Part shown: positions 21,760-33,420 of the stretch, in pieces
Numbering within the stretch: the stretch's first letter is position 1
Layout: the number at the start of each line of letters is the position of its first letter
Source: Silene conica
Lineage: Eukaryota > Streptophyta > Magnoliopsida > Caryophyllales > Caryophyllaceae
Direction of reading: 5' to 3'
Assembly: GCA_029255685.2 (NCBI GenBank)
Contig: CM055311.2
Coordinates: forward strand, 8,499,031-8,563,030
DNA length: 64,000 nt
The notes under the pieces: model-generated
Told to the model about the DNA's origin: nothing
What the model saw: the letters and a program-made list of their open reading frames with translations, nothing else
The model's database searches: none
Translations under genes and position numbers: made by a program

Positions 21760-22359
21760 CTACTCATCAGGAGCAGGTCCAGCAGCAGCAGCATCAGCAC
21801 TGGTGGGGCCAGAGGACACCTCCTCTCCAGCATCTTGGGACCCCACCATACCCTCTTCTTCATCGTCCGAAAGCAGATCCATGTTCAGGCCATCAGGGAA
21901 ATCTGCGGCAAAGGCCTCCTCCAGAGCAGACAGGTCCCAGGCAGTATGACTACCCTCCTGGAACTCCTTAACACAATTAATCCGGGTCTCAGTAGCAGTA
22001 TAGGAAATAGCTTCGATCAAAGCTTTCTACAGACCAGCCTTTTTGTGCTCCAGGGCCTCTACCTTCAGAACCAGATTAGCCTCTGAGGCTAAGGCCCGCT
22101 CCAGTTTAGACTGAGCTACGACCAACTGATTCTGAGAGGCTTCCTCCTGAGCCTTAAGCTTTTCCTGGCCCATACTTATCTCCCGACGAAAGCGCTCAAC
22201 AGCCTGCCTTAGATTCGCCCTCAAGATCTCCTCCGACTTCAGCTTCACCTCCATCTCCTGCATCCTCTCCACAACATCATCATGAGCCGCCTTCATACGC
22301 TGAAAATCCGCCAGCAACGCCTCACTCTGTTGATTGGTGCACAATGCCAGCTCCAAAGC
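21760..22359 (-). pseudogene. Antisense gene of the Tat-like element, exon 4 (coiled coil)
   Basis: The exon starts after the acceptor TGTACTCAG (AG at 22361-22360) in phase with exon 3. It encodes about 110 residues of Glu/Lys/Gln-rich heptad-like sequence (a predicted coiled coil), then an acidic tail with DDEEEG. An in-frame TAG at 22027-22029 cuts the tail off; it could come from CAG. The frame then continues to a stop at 21760-21762. Function unknown. Confidence 0.7.
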
Positions 22360-22424
22360 CTGAGTACACCAAACCAGATCAGATAAAAAAAAAAAAAAGA
22401 GAAAAAACCAAAGAAAGAGCCCAC

Positions 22425-22876
22425 CTCAAAAGAAACCTCTGCAGCATGTCTAGTCAAGTCCTGAAAAGGACGCTTCTTCAAAATGGAGGCAGAGGCAGGG
22501 AATAACAAAGAATTCAGAGTAGGCCAGAGCTTGGTCTTAAGTCCTCCAAAACCTCCAGGAATCTCTAGCTGCAGAGGAGGAGAGGAGGACTCTCCAGAAA
22601 ATGTCCGAGGCAGCTGCTCTAGTACAGGCTTAAAGTCAGGAGTAGGGATGGTGGGAGGGATCTCAAGAGGGGACGGATCAACAAAAGAAGTCTCAGGAAC
22701 CGACTCCTGGACTGGATCAAGAGTATCAACCTCAATCGGGGCAGCCTGGGACCCAGCTCCAGCAGGGCTCCCCTCAGCAATCTCAACCTTCTTTTTCTTT
22801 GAGGACCCCGCGTCCCCAGGAGTAAATCTTTTTCTGCGCAGTTGCATAACTCTGCTCACATCAACCCTGGCCTTGC
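22425..22876 (-). CDS. Antisense gene of the Tat-like element, exon 3
   Basis: Bounded by acceptor TTTTCCAG before 22876 and donor GAG/GTGGGC after 22425. It is an open frame of about 150 codons. The start is basic (RRKR and SSKKKK, possibly a nuclear localisation signal); a Pro/Ser/Glu-rich linker follows. Splicing to exon 2 leaves the frame in phase 1 and to exon 4 in phase 0, without stops. Confidence 0.68.
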
Positions 22877-22961
22877 CTGGAAAATCAAACAAACGCAAAA
22901 TCAGAACAGGTTAAGTGAAACCCTGCTCAAGAAGATAACTAAAACAGAAAAGACACCATAC

Positions 22962-23096
22962 CCTCCTTCTTCGCCGCCGGAGCAGCAGAATCCTGGACCA
23001 ACCTAGGGAAAGACCTCTCCTCCGTAGGGAGGTCCAGGAGCTTGGCCTTCGAAGTAGCAGGATCCGCAGACTCGGGAAGCTTTGCCAGGCTATGCC
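22962..23096 (-). CDS. Antisense gene of the Tat-like element, exon 2
   Basis: 135 bp, or 45 codons. The acceptor TTTTTCCAG precedes 23096 and a GTATGG donor begins at 22961. Entry and exit are both phase 1. It encodes a Ser/Ala/Lys/Glu-rich linker. The introns on either side (83 and 85 bp) are short, with pyrimidine-rich 3' ends, as in plants. Confidence 0.68.
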
Positions 23097-23179
23097 CTGG
23101 AAAAACACGCCAGCTGTCAAAACAAGAACAAAACATCAAAGGCAAAAAGCAAGAAATAAACCCGGAATAGAAACTATAC

Positions 23180-23703
23180 CTTCAATCGGCTGCCATGCAG
23201 AGAAAATATAATCAGGAGAAGAAGGCAACGTATCAATTTTGACAAAGATGAAACGGGTGAACCATTTACTGTCATCCGGAGTAGTAGGAAAGACAATAGC
23301 AGAAGGCATGTTATCATAACCACGAATTGTACACTGGAAATGACCCAAAGAGCGCGGGTTAAACCACTGGCCAAGATCCGCCAGCCCAATGTTCAAACCA
23401 CGCTCTCGGTTCAAAGCACATATGCTAAGCAGAATACGCCATGCGTGAGGAGCAACCTGACACATGGCTAACTTAGTCAATTTCAGGAAATCAACAATAA
23501 GATCAGGAAACGGGAATCTCAGACCCAAGCGGAAGGGGTATTCATAAAAACAGGTCCACCCTTCCCTCGCGAAGTCCGCCTTCTCACCGGCGAGGGGGAA
23601 GTGGTAGACAACCCCGTCCGGGAAGCCGAACCTGACCTTGATTAGAGCCGCGTGGGACTCATCAAAGGCTGAATCACAGAGATGTCTAGGGGCCAACAGT
23701 TTC
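23180..23703 (-). CDS. Antisense gene of the Tat-like element, exon 1 main part (gypsy-type transposon domain)
   Basis: About 170 codons on the minus strand with motifs such as RFGFPDGVVYHFPLAGEKA, YEYPFRLGLRFPFPDLIVDF, LAPHAWR-like and WFNPRSLG. This resembles the plant 'putative gypsy type transposon' domain (Pfam Transposase_28), which occurs in the extra ORFs of Tat elements. That identification is from memory of the family. The donor GAAG/GTATAG begins at 23179. The Tekay element inserted in the coding sequence at 23704; the 5' end of the exon is at 33326-33420. Confidence 0.75.
23699..23703 (+). repeat. Target site duplication GTTTC (left) of Tekay
   Basis: GTTTC precedes the LTR at 23704 and follows it at 33321-33325. 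It falls inside exon 1 of the antisense gene. Confidence 0.93.
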
Positions 23704-25858
23704 TGTAATACCTTGCTTTTTCGTTACTTTTATTTTAAATCTTTCGTTTTATAAGCTTGCTCGTACTCGTTTTATACGAGTTGTTTAGGTCTTATTTGTG
23801 ACTCGAAAAGGGGAACTAGCCACCTAGGGATGATGTTGGTAAAATGTATTTGATGGGATTCGAACCCAGGACCCATGGCAGCACGGCCATGGGCCTCGAA
23901 TTTCGTGCAAACATGAGACAACAAGCCCACGATTTCTTTATCTGCTAAAACCTATCCTACACCTTACTCAGCCGCCTTATATGAGGAGCCTCGACACACC
24001 TTTTCTGACCTATCTACTACAATCACCTCTACCCTATTTGCTCAGCCGCCACCACACTCCAAGAAGGAGGACACTCTCACGGTTGTTGTGACCTGGTCTA
24101 GCCTCGATTTGAGTCAGAAAACGGGTAAGCCGCAACCTGTGTCTGTTTTATTTGCAATTCGTTTATACTGCTGGTGTTTGTTGCTCTTTCGAGAGGGGTT
24201 GTGGTGTCGTTCTGGTTATGGGTTTTGTTTTGTTGTTCTTATGGTGGTTAAGAGGTGGTCAGGGGTGAGTCGTGGTGGGTGTTGGATATCACGGGTGGTG
24301 TAAAAAGGAGGGTTCGTTGTGTCAGTCGAGTGGTGTAGTTCGCGGGTCTGTTTGGGTTGTCACAGGGGGGAGTAAGGGAGGTGGTACCACTGTTGACTCG
24401 GGGGAGGTCGACACAGTGGCACCACCGTGGTGTCTAGTGCGAGTGTCAGGGTGTGTCAGCGTGGTGGTTCCAGGGGCTGTCGGTACTGGTGGTGGTGTCG
24501 TTTTGAGTCTGTTTCGGTTGGGTTAAGAGGGTTGGTTGCAGGTGTTTAGAACAGGTCAGTGAAGGGCGGTGTTTGTCACGGGTTTTTGGTTGCTCGCCGG
24601 AGGTCAGGGGTAGGGAGGTGATGTCGCGGTGGTAGAAGGTGGTTAGGAGTGTTAGGGGGGTGCGTGTACTGGTGGCCGAAGGGCCTGTTCACGGCTGTTG
24701 AGGGCTGTTCGAGTTGAGGGGCTGTTTTGTCGGGTTGTTGAGGTCGTTGTAGGGCTGGGTTCGTGACAATGGTGGTGTTGTTTATTATTCTTATTTTTAC
24801 TATTATTACTAATATTATTATTATTCTTATTTTTATTTTCACTTAATTTTATTAATGATTGTAGAATATTTGCATTTAAGGGGTAATATGATAATTATGG
24901 TATATGTTTAATTGGTATTTATGGTAAAGACTTAGTTTTGAATTTCAAACCAAGTGCTTATTTGCTTGTCGGAGTTACTATTTTTAGTAGCTACTATATT
25001 TAGAAAGTTACTATTTTGGGTAACTTGGTTGTTGGGAAACTTTCTAAGTATAGGAAGTGTCTATTAATGGAACGTGTGTATGCTATACGTGAATTAGGGA
25101 AATATTAATTAAAGTAATACTTATCTAGGTGGAAGTTTTCGTGTGGAGCACTTCTGAGAACGGTTGCGCATTTTATCATTTGCTTCTGCAACTACAGGTA
25201 GGGGAAATACGATGCATATCATAATGATTACTCAGTTGTTATTGATGATTTCCATGAATGTTTTATACTAATATTTGGTTGGTATATTATGATATTTGTT
25301 TATATATATTCTGTGATACGATATGAGATGAGGAGATGAAAAGGGTCTGTGTGGTGTGGAGATAAAGGGTCTGTGTTTGGTGCGGAGATAAAAGGGTCTG
25401 TGTGGCGCGGAGATAAAGGGTCTGTGTTTGGTGCGGAGAAAAGGGTCTGTGATTCGGAGTGGAGATATTCAGCTTTCTATTTATAGTAATGTTTTCTATT
25501 TATGGTTTTCCCTACTCAACCTCGTGGTTGACCCTGTGTATTCGTGATCACCTGTGATGAACCAACTATTGGGGAGCAGATTGACAGGTTAAAGACTATG
25601 GGAGCTTAGGGAAGTGAGAAGCTTGGACCCGGACCTGTTTAGAGCGTAGTTCACTTGAGAATAGTCTATGAGTTGTACTTTCTTTTTGATCCGAACAGTT
25701 TTATCTTTTGGTTATGTAAGAACATGTTTGAGTTTAAATTTAATTTAAAGTACTGTTTATCTTCCTTTGTATCTACTGCCTCGGGAAACCGAGATGGTAA
25801 CACCTTTATTTATCTGAGGAGTCCTAGTTCAGGCCCTTAAATAAATGGGGGTGTTACA
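23704..25858 (+). repeat. Tekay-like 5' LTR
   Basis: 2155 bp starting TGTAATACC and ending GTGTTACA. It contains AAGGGTCTGTG tandem repeats at 25338-25466 and a G/T-rich block at 24250-24770. The small ORFs in it occur identically in the 3' LTR and are not genes. Confidence 0.95.
25338..25466 (+). repeat. Short tandem repeats in the Tekay-like LTR
   Basis: Five units of about 22-25 bp with core AAGGGTCTGTG followed by GGAGA. The array recurs at 32800-32927 and in the LTR fragment at 7465-7575. Confidence 0.85.
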
Positions 25859-25861
25859 AAG

Positions 25862-25873
25862 TGGTATCAGAGC
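25862..25873 (+). other. Primer binding site, tRNA initiator Met (Tekay-like)
   Basis: TGGTATCAGAGC, the complement of the plant initiator-Met tRNA 3' end, starts 4 bases after the 5' LTR. Confidence 0.93.
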
Positions 25874-26406
25874 GAACGATCCTCAGGCCTAAACTAATGA
25901 ACCTAATGAATATAGGAGAGTCTAAATAAAATGAACCCCGGGATAGGACTGTTAGGAGCACACTAAAGGGGAAGTATGAGTCTGGGGCCCCCTCACACCA
26001 AACCATAGGCCCTATCAGTCTTACCCGGGAACCCAGAGTGCATATATGAGAGAAAAGGGTAGAATAGGAGGTGGTGAAAGTGATAGCATACTGTGATAAG
26101 TGTGTTATGAGATTCTGTGTATACGAGACTTATGGAAAAGCCGGAAGGGGCATGAACATGAATGAATCCTTACTTGTTTGAATAAAAGGTGTATATTGTT
26201 GTGGTATAATAAGTAATTTGGAACATGCTAGTAATTCTTCTTTCATCATGTCTAGTGATATGCGGTTATGTGAACCCTAAGCCATGTTATGGAATAGAAC
26301 TACTCTATATTATAAGTGTTGATAGATTTTGATGCTTAGGGAACATAGCTCTAAACCAAATGGGTACCCATGTATGTCGGGACTCATTCTTTTCTTATTT
26401 TATAGT
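25874..26406 (+). other. Tekay-like leader before gag-pol
   Basis: 533 bp without an ORF of its own. The open frame of gag-pol extends back to 26329, but the upstream codons look like leader. Confidence 0.7.
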
Positions 26407-29400
26407 ATGCCTCCGCGAAGAGAGAATGCCGTTAACATCACCCAAGAAGAGGTGGACCGACTGATAGCTGAAAATGCGGCCCTAAAGGCCAAACGAATGG
26501 ACTCCGCGAAAATGAGCACAATCATCGCAAGGCATCACCCTACCCAATTCACTGGGGAGGGGGAACCTCACCTGTTAAGAGCTTGGTGCCGGGAATTCGA
26601 TAACCTATTCGAGTTGCTGGATTGCCCTGAAGAGTTGAAGGTAGACCAGGCTGCCCACTATCTGAGGGGTATGGCTGGAGATTGGTGGACCACGAATAAG
26701 GGAGAGCTCCGAGAAGCAGCTTTAGAGGGTGGATCCGCGTTTGTTCCGTGGGACGCATTCCAGGGGGTTCTGAGCGAGGCGTTTCTACCAGAATTCCAAA
26801 AGAGCAAGCTGAGAGAGGAGTTCGACTCATTCACGATGTCGGAGGACATGACCGTAGAGGTTTACTACCGGAAATTCATCCAGCTGGTACACTATGTGAG
26901 AGATATGGGATTTGATGATGCTATGTTAGCCATGAAGTTTGAGAGGGGGTTATCAATCGCCGTCAAGAAGAGACTGATTGCAGCTCCGCCAACCACAATC
27001 CGTGACATCTATTTAAGGGCTGGGGCGGCGGAGAGGCTTTCGAATATGATCAAAAAGGATAAACAATCCAAGTCAGAAAAGAGGAAAGCTGAAACAGTAG
27101 CTGAGGGTTCAGGATCGAAAAAGCAAAGTAATAACAAGTACAGTGGGTATTTCGGGAGTAGTGCCTCTGGTGGCGGGAGAAACCAGAGTGGGGGCAACTT
27201 CAAGAGTGGAGGTTCTGGTAGTGGTTCAGTGGGAGTGGTCTGTTTCGGTTGCGGGAAAATTGGGCACAAGCAGGCAGTGTGTCGCTCGTCTAGAGTGAAC
27301 CAGTCCGGGGGCTATCGTACACCTACATCCGGATACCAGGGACCTCGCACTCAGTCCTATGGCAGCAATGGCTATCGCACACCCATGACAAACTATGGTG
27401 GGGGTGCGAAGTCTGGTGGCAGCAGCAACTACCAGAGGAACTACAACAACAACAATCAGAACCGTTCATATCAAAATCAGTACAATGGAGGTGGGAACAG
27501 CAACAAGACGGGGACGGCAGGAAATCAGCAGGCTGGGACATCTGGTGCCAGCCAGAGTGGGGTCAAGACCAGTGGCAACCTCTTTGCCATGGGAAAGCAG
27601 GCCGCTCAAGAGGACGCTCATGTGGTTACTGGTACTTTTCTTGTGAACTCTAAACCTACTTTCGTGCTTTTCGATTCCGGTGCCACCCATTCTTTTGTGT
27701 CTAGAGACCATGTTAGAGTTTTGGGACTCGAGAGGTTTGACTGGGTCGCAGACTCAGTGACCATACCCTCAGGAGAGTCAATAACTTGTAATAGAGTCTA
27801 TGGTAGTGTACCCATCAAAATCGGGGAAGAAATTTTCTATTGTGACCTCATAGAATTTCCTCTGGGAGGTTTTGAGGTGATCCTAGGGATGGATTGGCTG
27901 GGGAAGTATAGGGCTTTTATCGACTGTCATCAAAAGAAAATTTCCTTGAAGGGACCCAAGGGAGTGAGGGTATCCTACAAGGGGTATAGAGTCAAACCAA
28001 AGATCAAATTCATATCCGTCAATACCTTGAAGTCTAGCTTGAGGAAAGGAGAAAGCCTAATTTTGTGCCAAATGTGGGATTGTGAGGCTGAGACCCCCAA
28101 GACTAGTGAGATGCCTGTGGTACGGGAGTTTGAGGGAGTTTTTCGAGACGACGTTCCAGGGTTACCGCCGAGGAGGGAAGTGGAATTTTCCATTGACCTC
28201 AAACCAGGAGCGGGACCAATATCTAAATCACCGTACCGTATGGGACCGAAAGAAATGGAGGAGTTGAAGAAGCAATTGGATGAGCTAGCTGAGAAAGGGT
28301 TCATCCGACCCAGTGTGTCGCCCTGGGGAGCACCTGTATTATTTGTGAAAAAGAAGGATGGGAGTTTGAGGTTGTGTGTTGACTACCGAGAACTGAATAA
28401 TGTAACCATCAAGAATCGTTATCCGTTGCCGAGAATTGACGACTTGTTCGATCAGTTAAGTGGGGCTGGGGTTTTCTCCAAGATTGATTTGAGATCCGGG
28501 TATCATCAATTGAGGATAAAGGATGAAGATATTCCGAAGACCGCTTTCCGAACAAGGTATGGCCACTATGAATTTGTGGTTATGCCCTTTGGATTGACTA
28601 ATGCTCCAGCTGTGTCCATGGACTTGATGAATCGAGTCTTCAGCCCGTATCTCGACAAGTTCGTGGTGGTATTTATCGATGATATCCTGGTATATTCCAA
28701 GAATGCGGAGGAGCACGAAGATCATTTGAGGAAGGTACTTCAGACTCTGGAAGAACATAAACTCAATGCTAAGTTGAGTAAGTGTGAATTCTGGTTGGAG
28801 AAAGTGGCGTTCTTGGGGCATGTCATTTCCAAAGAGGGGGTATCTGTGGACCCTAGTAAAATTGAAGCTGTGACTAAGTGGCAAAGTCCGAAGAATGTGA
28901 GTGAGATCCGAAGTTTTCTGGGGTTAGCAGGTTATTACCGGAGATTCGTCAAAGACTTTTCGAAGATAGCAAAACCGTTGACGTCGTTGATGAGGAAGGA
29001 GAACCGTTATATCTGGGATGAGAGTTGTGAGAAGGCATTCCTAACCCTTAAGGAACGCCTGACAACAGCTCCTATCCTGGCCTTGCCAGTTGGGAGTGAT
29101 AATTTTGAAGTATACACCGACGCTTCAAAGCATGGGCTGGGTTGTGTGCTAATGCAGAATGGGAGAGTGATCGCGTATGCTTCTCGCCAGTTGAAGACCT
29201 ATGAAGAAAATTATCCGACTCATGATTTGGAATTGGGCGCTGTGGTCTTTACACTGAAATTGTGGCGTCATTACCTTTATGGAGCCACTTTTAAGGTGTT
29301 TTCTGATCATAAGAGCCTGAAATATATCTACACCCAGAAAGAGTTGAACATGAGGCAGAGGAGGTGGATAGAGTTGATCGGAGACTATGATATGCAGATT

Positions 29401-31008
29401 GTCTACCACGAGGGCAAGGCGAATGTGGTAGCTGACGCTCTAAGTAGGAAGTCAGTACATGCTTTGAGTTGTGCCAGATCGAGAGTAAGGTTGCATGGCG
29501 AGTTAAGGGAGATGGGAATTTTCATGATCCGGAAAGGGGATGCTCTTGGTGATCTGACCGTGGAGCCTGAGTTGTATGGGGAGATTCGGGAGTTACAGAA
29601 GAGCGATGAGAGAATCCAGAAGTGGCGTTTGATGGTGGAAAATGGGAATGGTGATGGGGCATCCAAGTTCAGTATTCATACCGACGGTAGTTTAAGGTTC
29701 AGTGGGAGATGGTGTGTACCGAATGTTGAGGAGCTAAAGAAGAAGATCCTGACTGAAGCTCATGCTACTCCTTATTCAGTTCACCCAGGGGGTGATAAGC
29801 TGTATAAGGACCTTAAGAAGACGTTTTGGTGGCCGAGTATGAAGAAGGAGGTTGCAGAGTTTGTCTCGAGGTGTTTGACGTGTCAGCGAGTGAAAGGGGA
29901 GCATAAGAGACCTCAAGGAAAAGTTCAGCCACTAGATGTGCCAGAGTGGAAGTGGGAGAATATTTCGATGGACTTTATTGTGGGGTTGCCTCGGACTCAG
30001 AGGGGCAACAACATGATTTGGGTGATCGTGGATCGTTTAACTAAGTCAGCTCACTTTATTCCTATGAAAGATACCTGGAGTAAAGCCGAATTGGCTAAGT
30101 CGTATGTTCAGAATGTGGTCAAACTGCATGGCGTACCCAAGGATATTGTTTCAGATCGGGACTCGAGGTTTATATCCAGGTTTTGGCAGGAGTTGCAGGC
30201 CGCTCTGGGTACCCAATTGAAGATGAGTACAACTTTCCATCCGGCTACTGATGGTCAGACTGAGCGGACGATCCAGACTCTTGAGGATATGTTGAGAGCT
30301 TGTGTACTTGAGTTCGGAGGATCTTGGGAGGATCGACTGGGGTTGATCGAGTTTTCTTATAATAACAGTTACCATGCAAGCATAGGCATGACCCCTTTCG
30401 AGGCTCTATACGGGAGGAAGTGTCGGAGTCCTGTGTGTTGGGATGATCGAGCTGATGTTGTGACTTTGGGGCCAGATATGATTCAGGAAATGGTGGAGCA
30501 GGTTCAGATTATTCGTCAGAGGATGAGGGCCGCTCAGGATCGACAGAAGAGTTATGCCGATCTGAAAAGGAGCGATATTTCGTTTGAGGTCGGAGAGAAG
30601 GTACTATTGAAAGTCTCTCCGATGAAGGGTGTGATGAGATTTGGCAAGCGTGGCAAACTGAGTCAGAAATTTATTGGACCATTTGAGATCTTGGACAGAG
30701 TTGGAGAGGTGGCATATCGCTTAGCTTTGCCTCCAACCCTATCCAAGGTCCATAATGTGTTTCATGTGTCTCAGTTGAGGAAATACGTGAGTGATCCATC
30801 ACATGTGCTTCAGCATGAGGTAATTGAGGTCGATGAGCAGTTAGCATACATTGAGACTCCGAAAGAGATTTTGGACAGGAAGATACGAAAGACTCGCAAT
30901 GGGGAGACGTCATTGGTAAAAGTCCTGTGGACAAATCATAATCAGGAAGAGGCTACCTGGGAGCCTGAGGCATCTATGAGGGAGCGTTACCCACATCTCT
31001 TTGATTGA
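26407..31008 (+). CDS. gag-pol: Tekay-like gag-pol polyprotein, uninterrupted
   Basis: 1533 residues from the ATG at 26407 (Met-Pro-Pro-Arg-Arg). An in-frame ATG at 26329 is possible but less typical. Order: capsid domain (about residues 60-240); Gly/Ser/Asn-rich linker with a CCHC knuckle at residue 279 (CX2CX4HX4C); retropepsin FDSGATHSF (Asp423); reverse transcriptase with FIDD at 756-759; RNase H YTDAS (Asp905); integrase with HHCC finger near 1130-1165 and DDE at Asp1189, Asp1250 and Glu1286; a C-terminal chromodomain-like segment from about 1475 that ends [16 protein letters not shown]. No stop or frameshift. Residue 737 is Ser in NAPAVS, where family members have Phe. The polyprotein would encode all functions for copy-and-paste transposition. 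Confidence 0.95.
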   Translation: MPPRRENAVNITQEEVDRLIAENAALKAKRMDSAKMSTIIARHHPTQFTGEGEPHLLRAWCREFDNLFELLDCPEELKVDQAAHYLRGMAGDWWTTNKGELREAALEGGSAFVPWDAFQGVLSEAFLPEFQKSKLREEFDSFTMSEDMTVEVYYRKFIQLVHYVRDMGFDDAMLAMKFERGLSIAVKKRLIAAPPTTIRDIYLRAGAAERLSNMIKKDKQSKSEKRKAETVAEGSGSKKQSNNKYSGYFGSSASGGGRNQSGGNFKSGGSGSGSVGVVCFGCGKIGHKQAVCRSSRVNQSGGYRTPTSGYQGPRTQSYGSNGYRTPMTNYGGGAKSGGSSNYQRNYNNNNQNRSYQNQYNGGGNSNKTGTAGNQQAGTSGASQSGVKTSGNLFAMGKQAAQEDAHVVTGTFLVNSKPTFVLFDSGATHSFVSRDHVRVLGLERFDWVADSVTIPSGESITCNRVYGSVPIKIGEEIFYCDLIEFPLGGFEVILGMDWLGKYRAFIDCHQKKISLKGPKGVRVSYKGYRVKPKIKFISVNTLKSSLRKGESLILCQMWDCEAETPKTSEMPVVREFEGVFRDDVPGLPPRREVEFSIDLKPGAGPISKSPYRMGPKEMEELKKQLDELAEKGFIRPSVSPWGAPVLFVKKKDGSLRLCVDYRELNNVTIKNRYPLPRIDDLFDQLSGAGVFSKIDLRSGYHQLRIKDEDIPKTAFRTRYGHYEFVVMPFGLTNAPAVSMDLMNRVFSPYLDKFVVVFIDDILVYSKNAEEHEDHLRKVLQTLEEHKLNAKLSKCEFWLEKVAFLGHVISKEGVSVDPSKIEAVTKWQSPKNVSEIRSFLGLAGYYRRFVKDFSKIAKPLTSLMRKENRYIWDESCEKAFLTLKERLTTAPILALPVGSDNFEVYTDASKHGLGCVLMQNGRVIAYASRQLKTYEENYPTHDLELGAVVFTLKLWRHYLYGATFKVFSDHKSLKYIYTQKELNMRQRRWIELIGDYDMQIVYHEGKANVVADALSRKSVHALSCARSRVRLHGELREMGIFMIRKGDALGDLTVEPELYGEIRELQKSDERIQKWRLMVENGNGDGASKFSIHTDGSLRFSGRWCVPNVEELKKKILTEAHATPYSVHPGGDKLYKDLKKTFWWPSMKKEVAEFVSRCLTCQRVKGEHKRPQGKVQPLDVPEWKWENISMDFIVGLPRTQRGNNMIWVIVDRLTKSAHFIPMKDTWSKAELAKSYVQNVVKLHGVPKDIVSDRDSRFISRFWQELQAALGTQLKMSTTFHPATDGQTERTIQTLEDMLRACVLEFGGSWEDRLGLIEFSYNNSYHASIGMTPFEALYGRKCRSPVCWDDRADVVTLGPDMIQEMVEQVQIIRQRMRAAQDRQKSYADLKRSDISFEVGEKVLLKVSPMKGVMRFGKRGKLSQKFIGPFEILDRVGEVAYRLALPPTLSKVHNVFHVSQLRKYVSDPSHVLQHEVIEVDEQLAYIETPKEILDRKIRKTRNGETSLVKVLWTNHNQEEATWEPEASMRERYPHLFD

Positions 31009-31163
31009 GGTAAGTTACGCGGACGTAACTTTTCTTTAAGGGGGGTGGAATGTGACATTCTGTGATTTAAGTTGTCTGGTTGTGCTGTTTGTGTCGTAAG
31101 TTGATTGTTTTGTCACCTAAGTATGGGAACTTCGGGACGAAGTTCTTTTTAAGGAGGGAAGAC
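31009..31163 (+). other. Tekay-like 3' untranslated region and polypurine tract
   Basis: Contains GGGACGAAGTTC, a phrase common at the 3' end of such elements, and the tract AAGGAGGGAAGAC at 31151-31163 directly before the 3' LTR. Confidence 0.85.
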
Positions 31164-33320
31164 TGTAATACCTCGCTTTTTCGTTACTTTTATTTTAAAT
31201 CTTTCGTTTTATAAGCTTGCTCGTACTCGTTTTATACGAGTTGTTTAGGTCTTATTTGTGACTCGAAAAGGGGAACTAGCCACCTAGGGATGATGTTGGT
31301 AAAATGTATTTGATGGGATTCGAACCCAGGACCCATGGCAGCACGGCCATGGGCCTCGAATTTCGTGCAAACATGAGACAACAAGCCCACGATTTCTTTA
31401 TCTGCTAAAACCTATCCTACACCTTACTCAGCCGCCTTATATGAGGAGCCTCGACACACCTTTTCTGACCTATCTACTACAATCACCTCTACCCTATTTG
31501 CTCAGCCGCCACCACACTCCAAGAAGGAGGACACTCTCACGGTTGTTGTGACCTGGTCTAGCCTCGATTTGAGTCAGAAAACGGGTAAGCCGCAACCTGT
31601 GTCTGTTTTATTTGCAATTCGTTTATACTGCTGGTGTTTGTTGCTCTTTCGAGAGGGGTTGTGGTGTCGTTCTGGTTATGGGTTTTGTTTTGTTGTTCTT
31701 ATGGTGGTTAAGAGGTGGTCAGGGGTGAGTCGTGGTGGGTGTTGGATATCACGGGTGGTGTAAAAAGGAGGGTTCGTTGTGTCAGTCGAGTGGTGTAGTT
31801 CGCGGGTCTGTTTGGGTTGTCACAGGGGGGAGTAAGGGAGGTGGTACCACTGTTGACTCGGGGGAGGTCGACACAGTGGCACCACCGTGGTGTCTAGTGC
31901 GAGTGTCAGGGTGTGTCAGCGTGGTGGTTCCAGGGGCTGTCGGTACTGGTGGTGGTGTCGTTTTGAGTCTGTTTCGGTTGGGTTAAGAGGGTTGGTTGCA
32001 GGTGTTTAGAACAGGTCAGTGAAGGGCGGTGTTTGTCACGGGTTTTTGGTTGCTCGCCGGAGGTCAGGGGTAGGGAGGTGATGTCGCGGTGGTAGAAGGT
32101 GGTTAGGAGTGTTAGGGGGGTGCGTGTACTGGTGGCCGAAGGGCCTGTTCACGGCTGTTGAGGGCTGTTCGAGTTGAGGGGCTGTTTTGTCGGGTTGTTG
32201 AGGTCGTTGTAGGGCTGGGTTCGTGACAATGGTGGTGTTGTTTATTATTCTTATTTTTACTATTATTACTAATATTATTATTATTCTTATTTTTATTTTC
32301 ACTATTAATTTTATTAATGATTTTAGAATATTTGCATTTAAGGGGTAATATGATAATTATGGTATATGTTTAATTGGTATTTATGGTAAAGACTTAGTTT
32401 TGAATTTCAAACCAAGTGCTTATTTGCTTGTCGGAGTTACTATTTTTAGTAGCTACTATATTTAGAAAGTTACTATTTTGGGTAACTTGGTTGTTGGGAA
32501 ACTTTCTAAGTATAGGAAGTGTCTATTAATGGAACGTGTGTATGCTATACGTGAATTAGGGAAATATTAATTAAAGTAATACTTATCTAGGTGGAAGTTT
32601 TCGTGTGGAGCACTTCTGAGAACGGTTGCGCATTTTATCATTTGCTTCTGCAACTACAGGTAGGGGAAATACGATGCATATCATAATGATTACTCAGTTG
32701 TTATTGATGATTTCCATGAATGTTTTATACTAATATTTGGTTGGTATATTATGATATTTGTTTATATATATTCTGTGATACGATATGAGATGAGGAGATG
32801 AAAAGGGTCTGTGTGGTGTGGAGATAAAGGGTCTGTGTTTGGTGCGGAGATAAAAGGGTCTGTGTGGCGCGGAGATAAAGGGTCTGTGTTTGGTGCGAAG
32901 AAAAGGGTCTGTGATTCGGAGTGGAGATATTCAGCTTTCTATTTATAGTAATGTTTTCTATTTATGGTTTTCCCTACTCAACCTCGTGGTTGACCCTGTG
33001 TATTCGTGATCACCTGTGATGAACCAACTATTGGGGAGCAGATTGACAGGTTAAAGACTATGGGAGCTTAGGGAAGTGAGAAGCTTGGACCCGGACCTGT
33101 TTAGAGCGTAGTTCACTTGAGAATAGTCTATGAGTTGTACTTTCTTTTTGATCCGAACAGTTTTATCTTTTGGTTATGTAAGAACATGTTTGAGTTTAAA
33201 TTTAATTTAAAGTACTGTTTATCTTCCTTTGTATCTACTGCCTCGGGAAACCGAGATGGTAACACCTTTATTTATCTGAGGAGTCCTAGTTCAGGCCCTT
33301 AAATAAATGGGGGTGTTACA
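31164..33320 (+). repeat. Tekay-like 3' LTR
   Basis: 2157 bp starting TGTAATACC and ending TGTTACA. It differs from the 5' LTR by CTCG for CTTG near the start, an extra AT near 32304, TTTTAG for TGTAG just after, and GCGAAG for GCGGAG near 32896. Confidence 0.95.
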
Positions 33321-33325
33321 GTTTC

Positions 33326-33420
33326 TGTGATGGAAAGGGACCAGAGTAGACCCCCAGCGCAGGTGAGGAACCAGAAGAGCATCCAGCAGGAGTAACAGCA
33401 GACGAACTAGGGGCAGACAT
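33326..33420 (-). CDS. Antisense gene of the Tat-like element, start of exon 1
   Basis: The ATG on the minus strand at 33420-33418 opens a Ser/Pro/Ala-rich N-terminus (Met-Ser-Ala-Pro-Ser-Ser...). The frame runs into the GTTTC target site. Ignoring the Tekay insertion and one GTTTC copy, it continues in frame into 23703-23180. So the gene was open at this point before Tekay landed. Confidence 0.72.

Larger units (their letters stand above)
23704..33320 (+). mobile_element. Complete Tekay-like Ty3/gypsy chromovirus
   Basis: 9617 bp, with LTRs 23704-25858 and 31164-33320, a perfect duplication GTTTC, an initiator-Met primer site, one open gag-pol frame and a polypurine tract. By eye the LTRs differ by three substitutions and one 2-bp indel in 2.15 kb, so this is the youngest insertion in the window. 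Integrase and C-terminal motifs (MDFIVGLP and a chromodomain-like end) place it near Tekay/Del. One suspicious substitution in reverse transcriptase may impair it. Confidence 0.95.

Noticed and set aside
22027..23120. Plus-strand ORFs opposite the antisense gene (for example 22483-22914)
   Set aside because: The minus strand gives coherent exons with splice sites and a family-like domain; plus-strand frames are shadows.
24088..24842. Several 60-90-codon ORFs in the Tekay LTR, identical at 31548-32302
   Set aside because: They are LTR sequence present twice; GT-rich composition gives open frames by chance.
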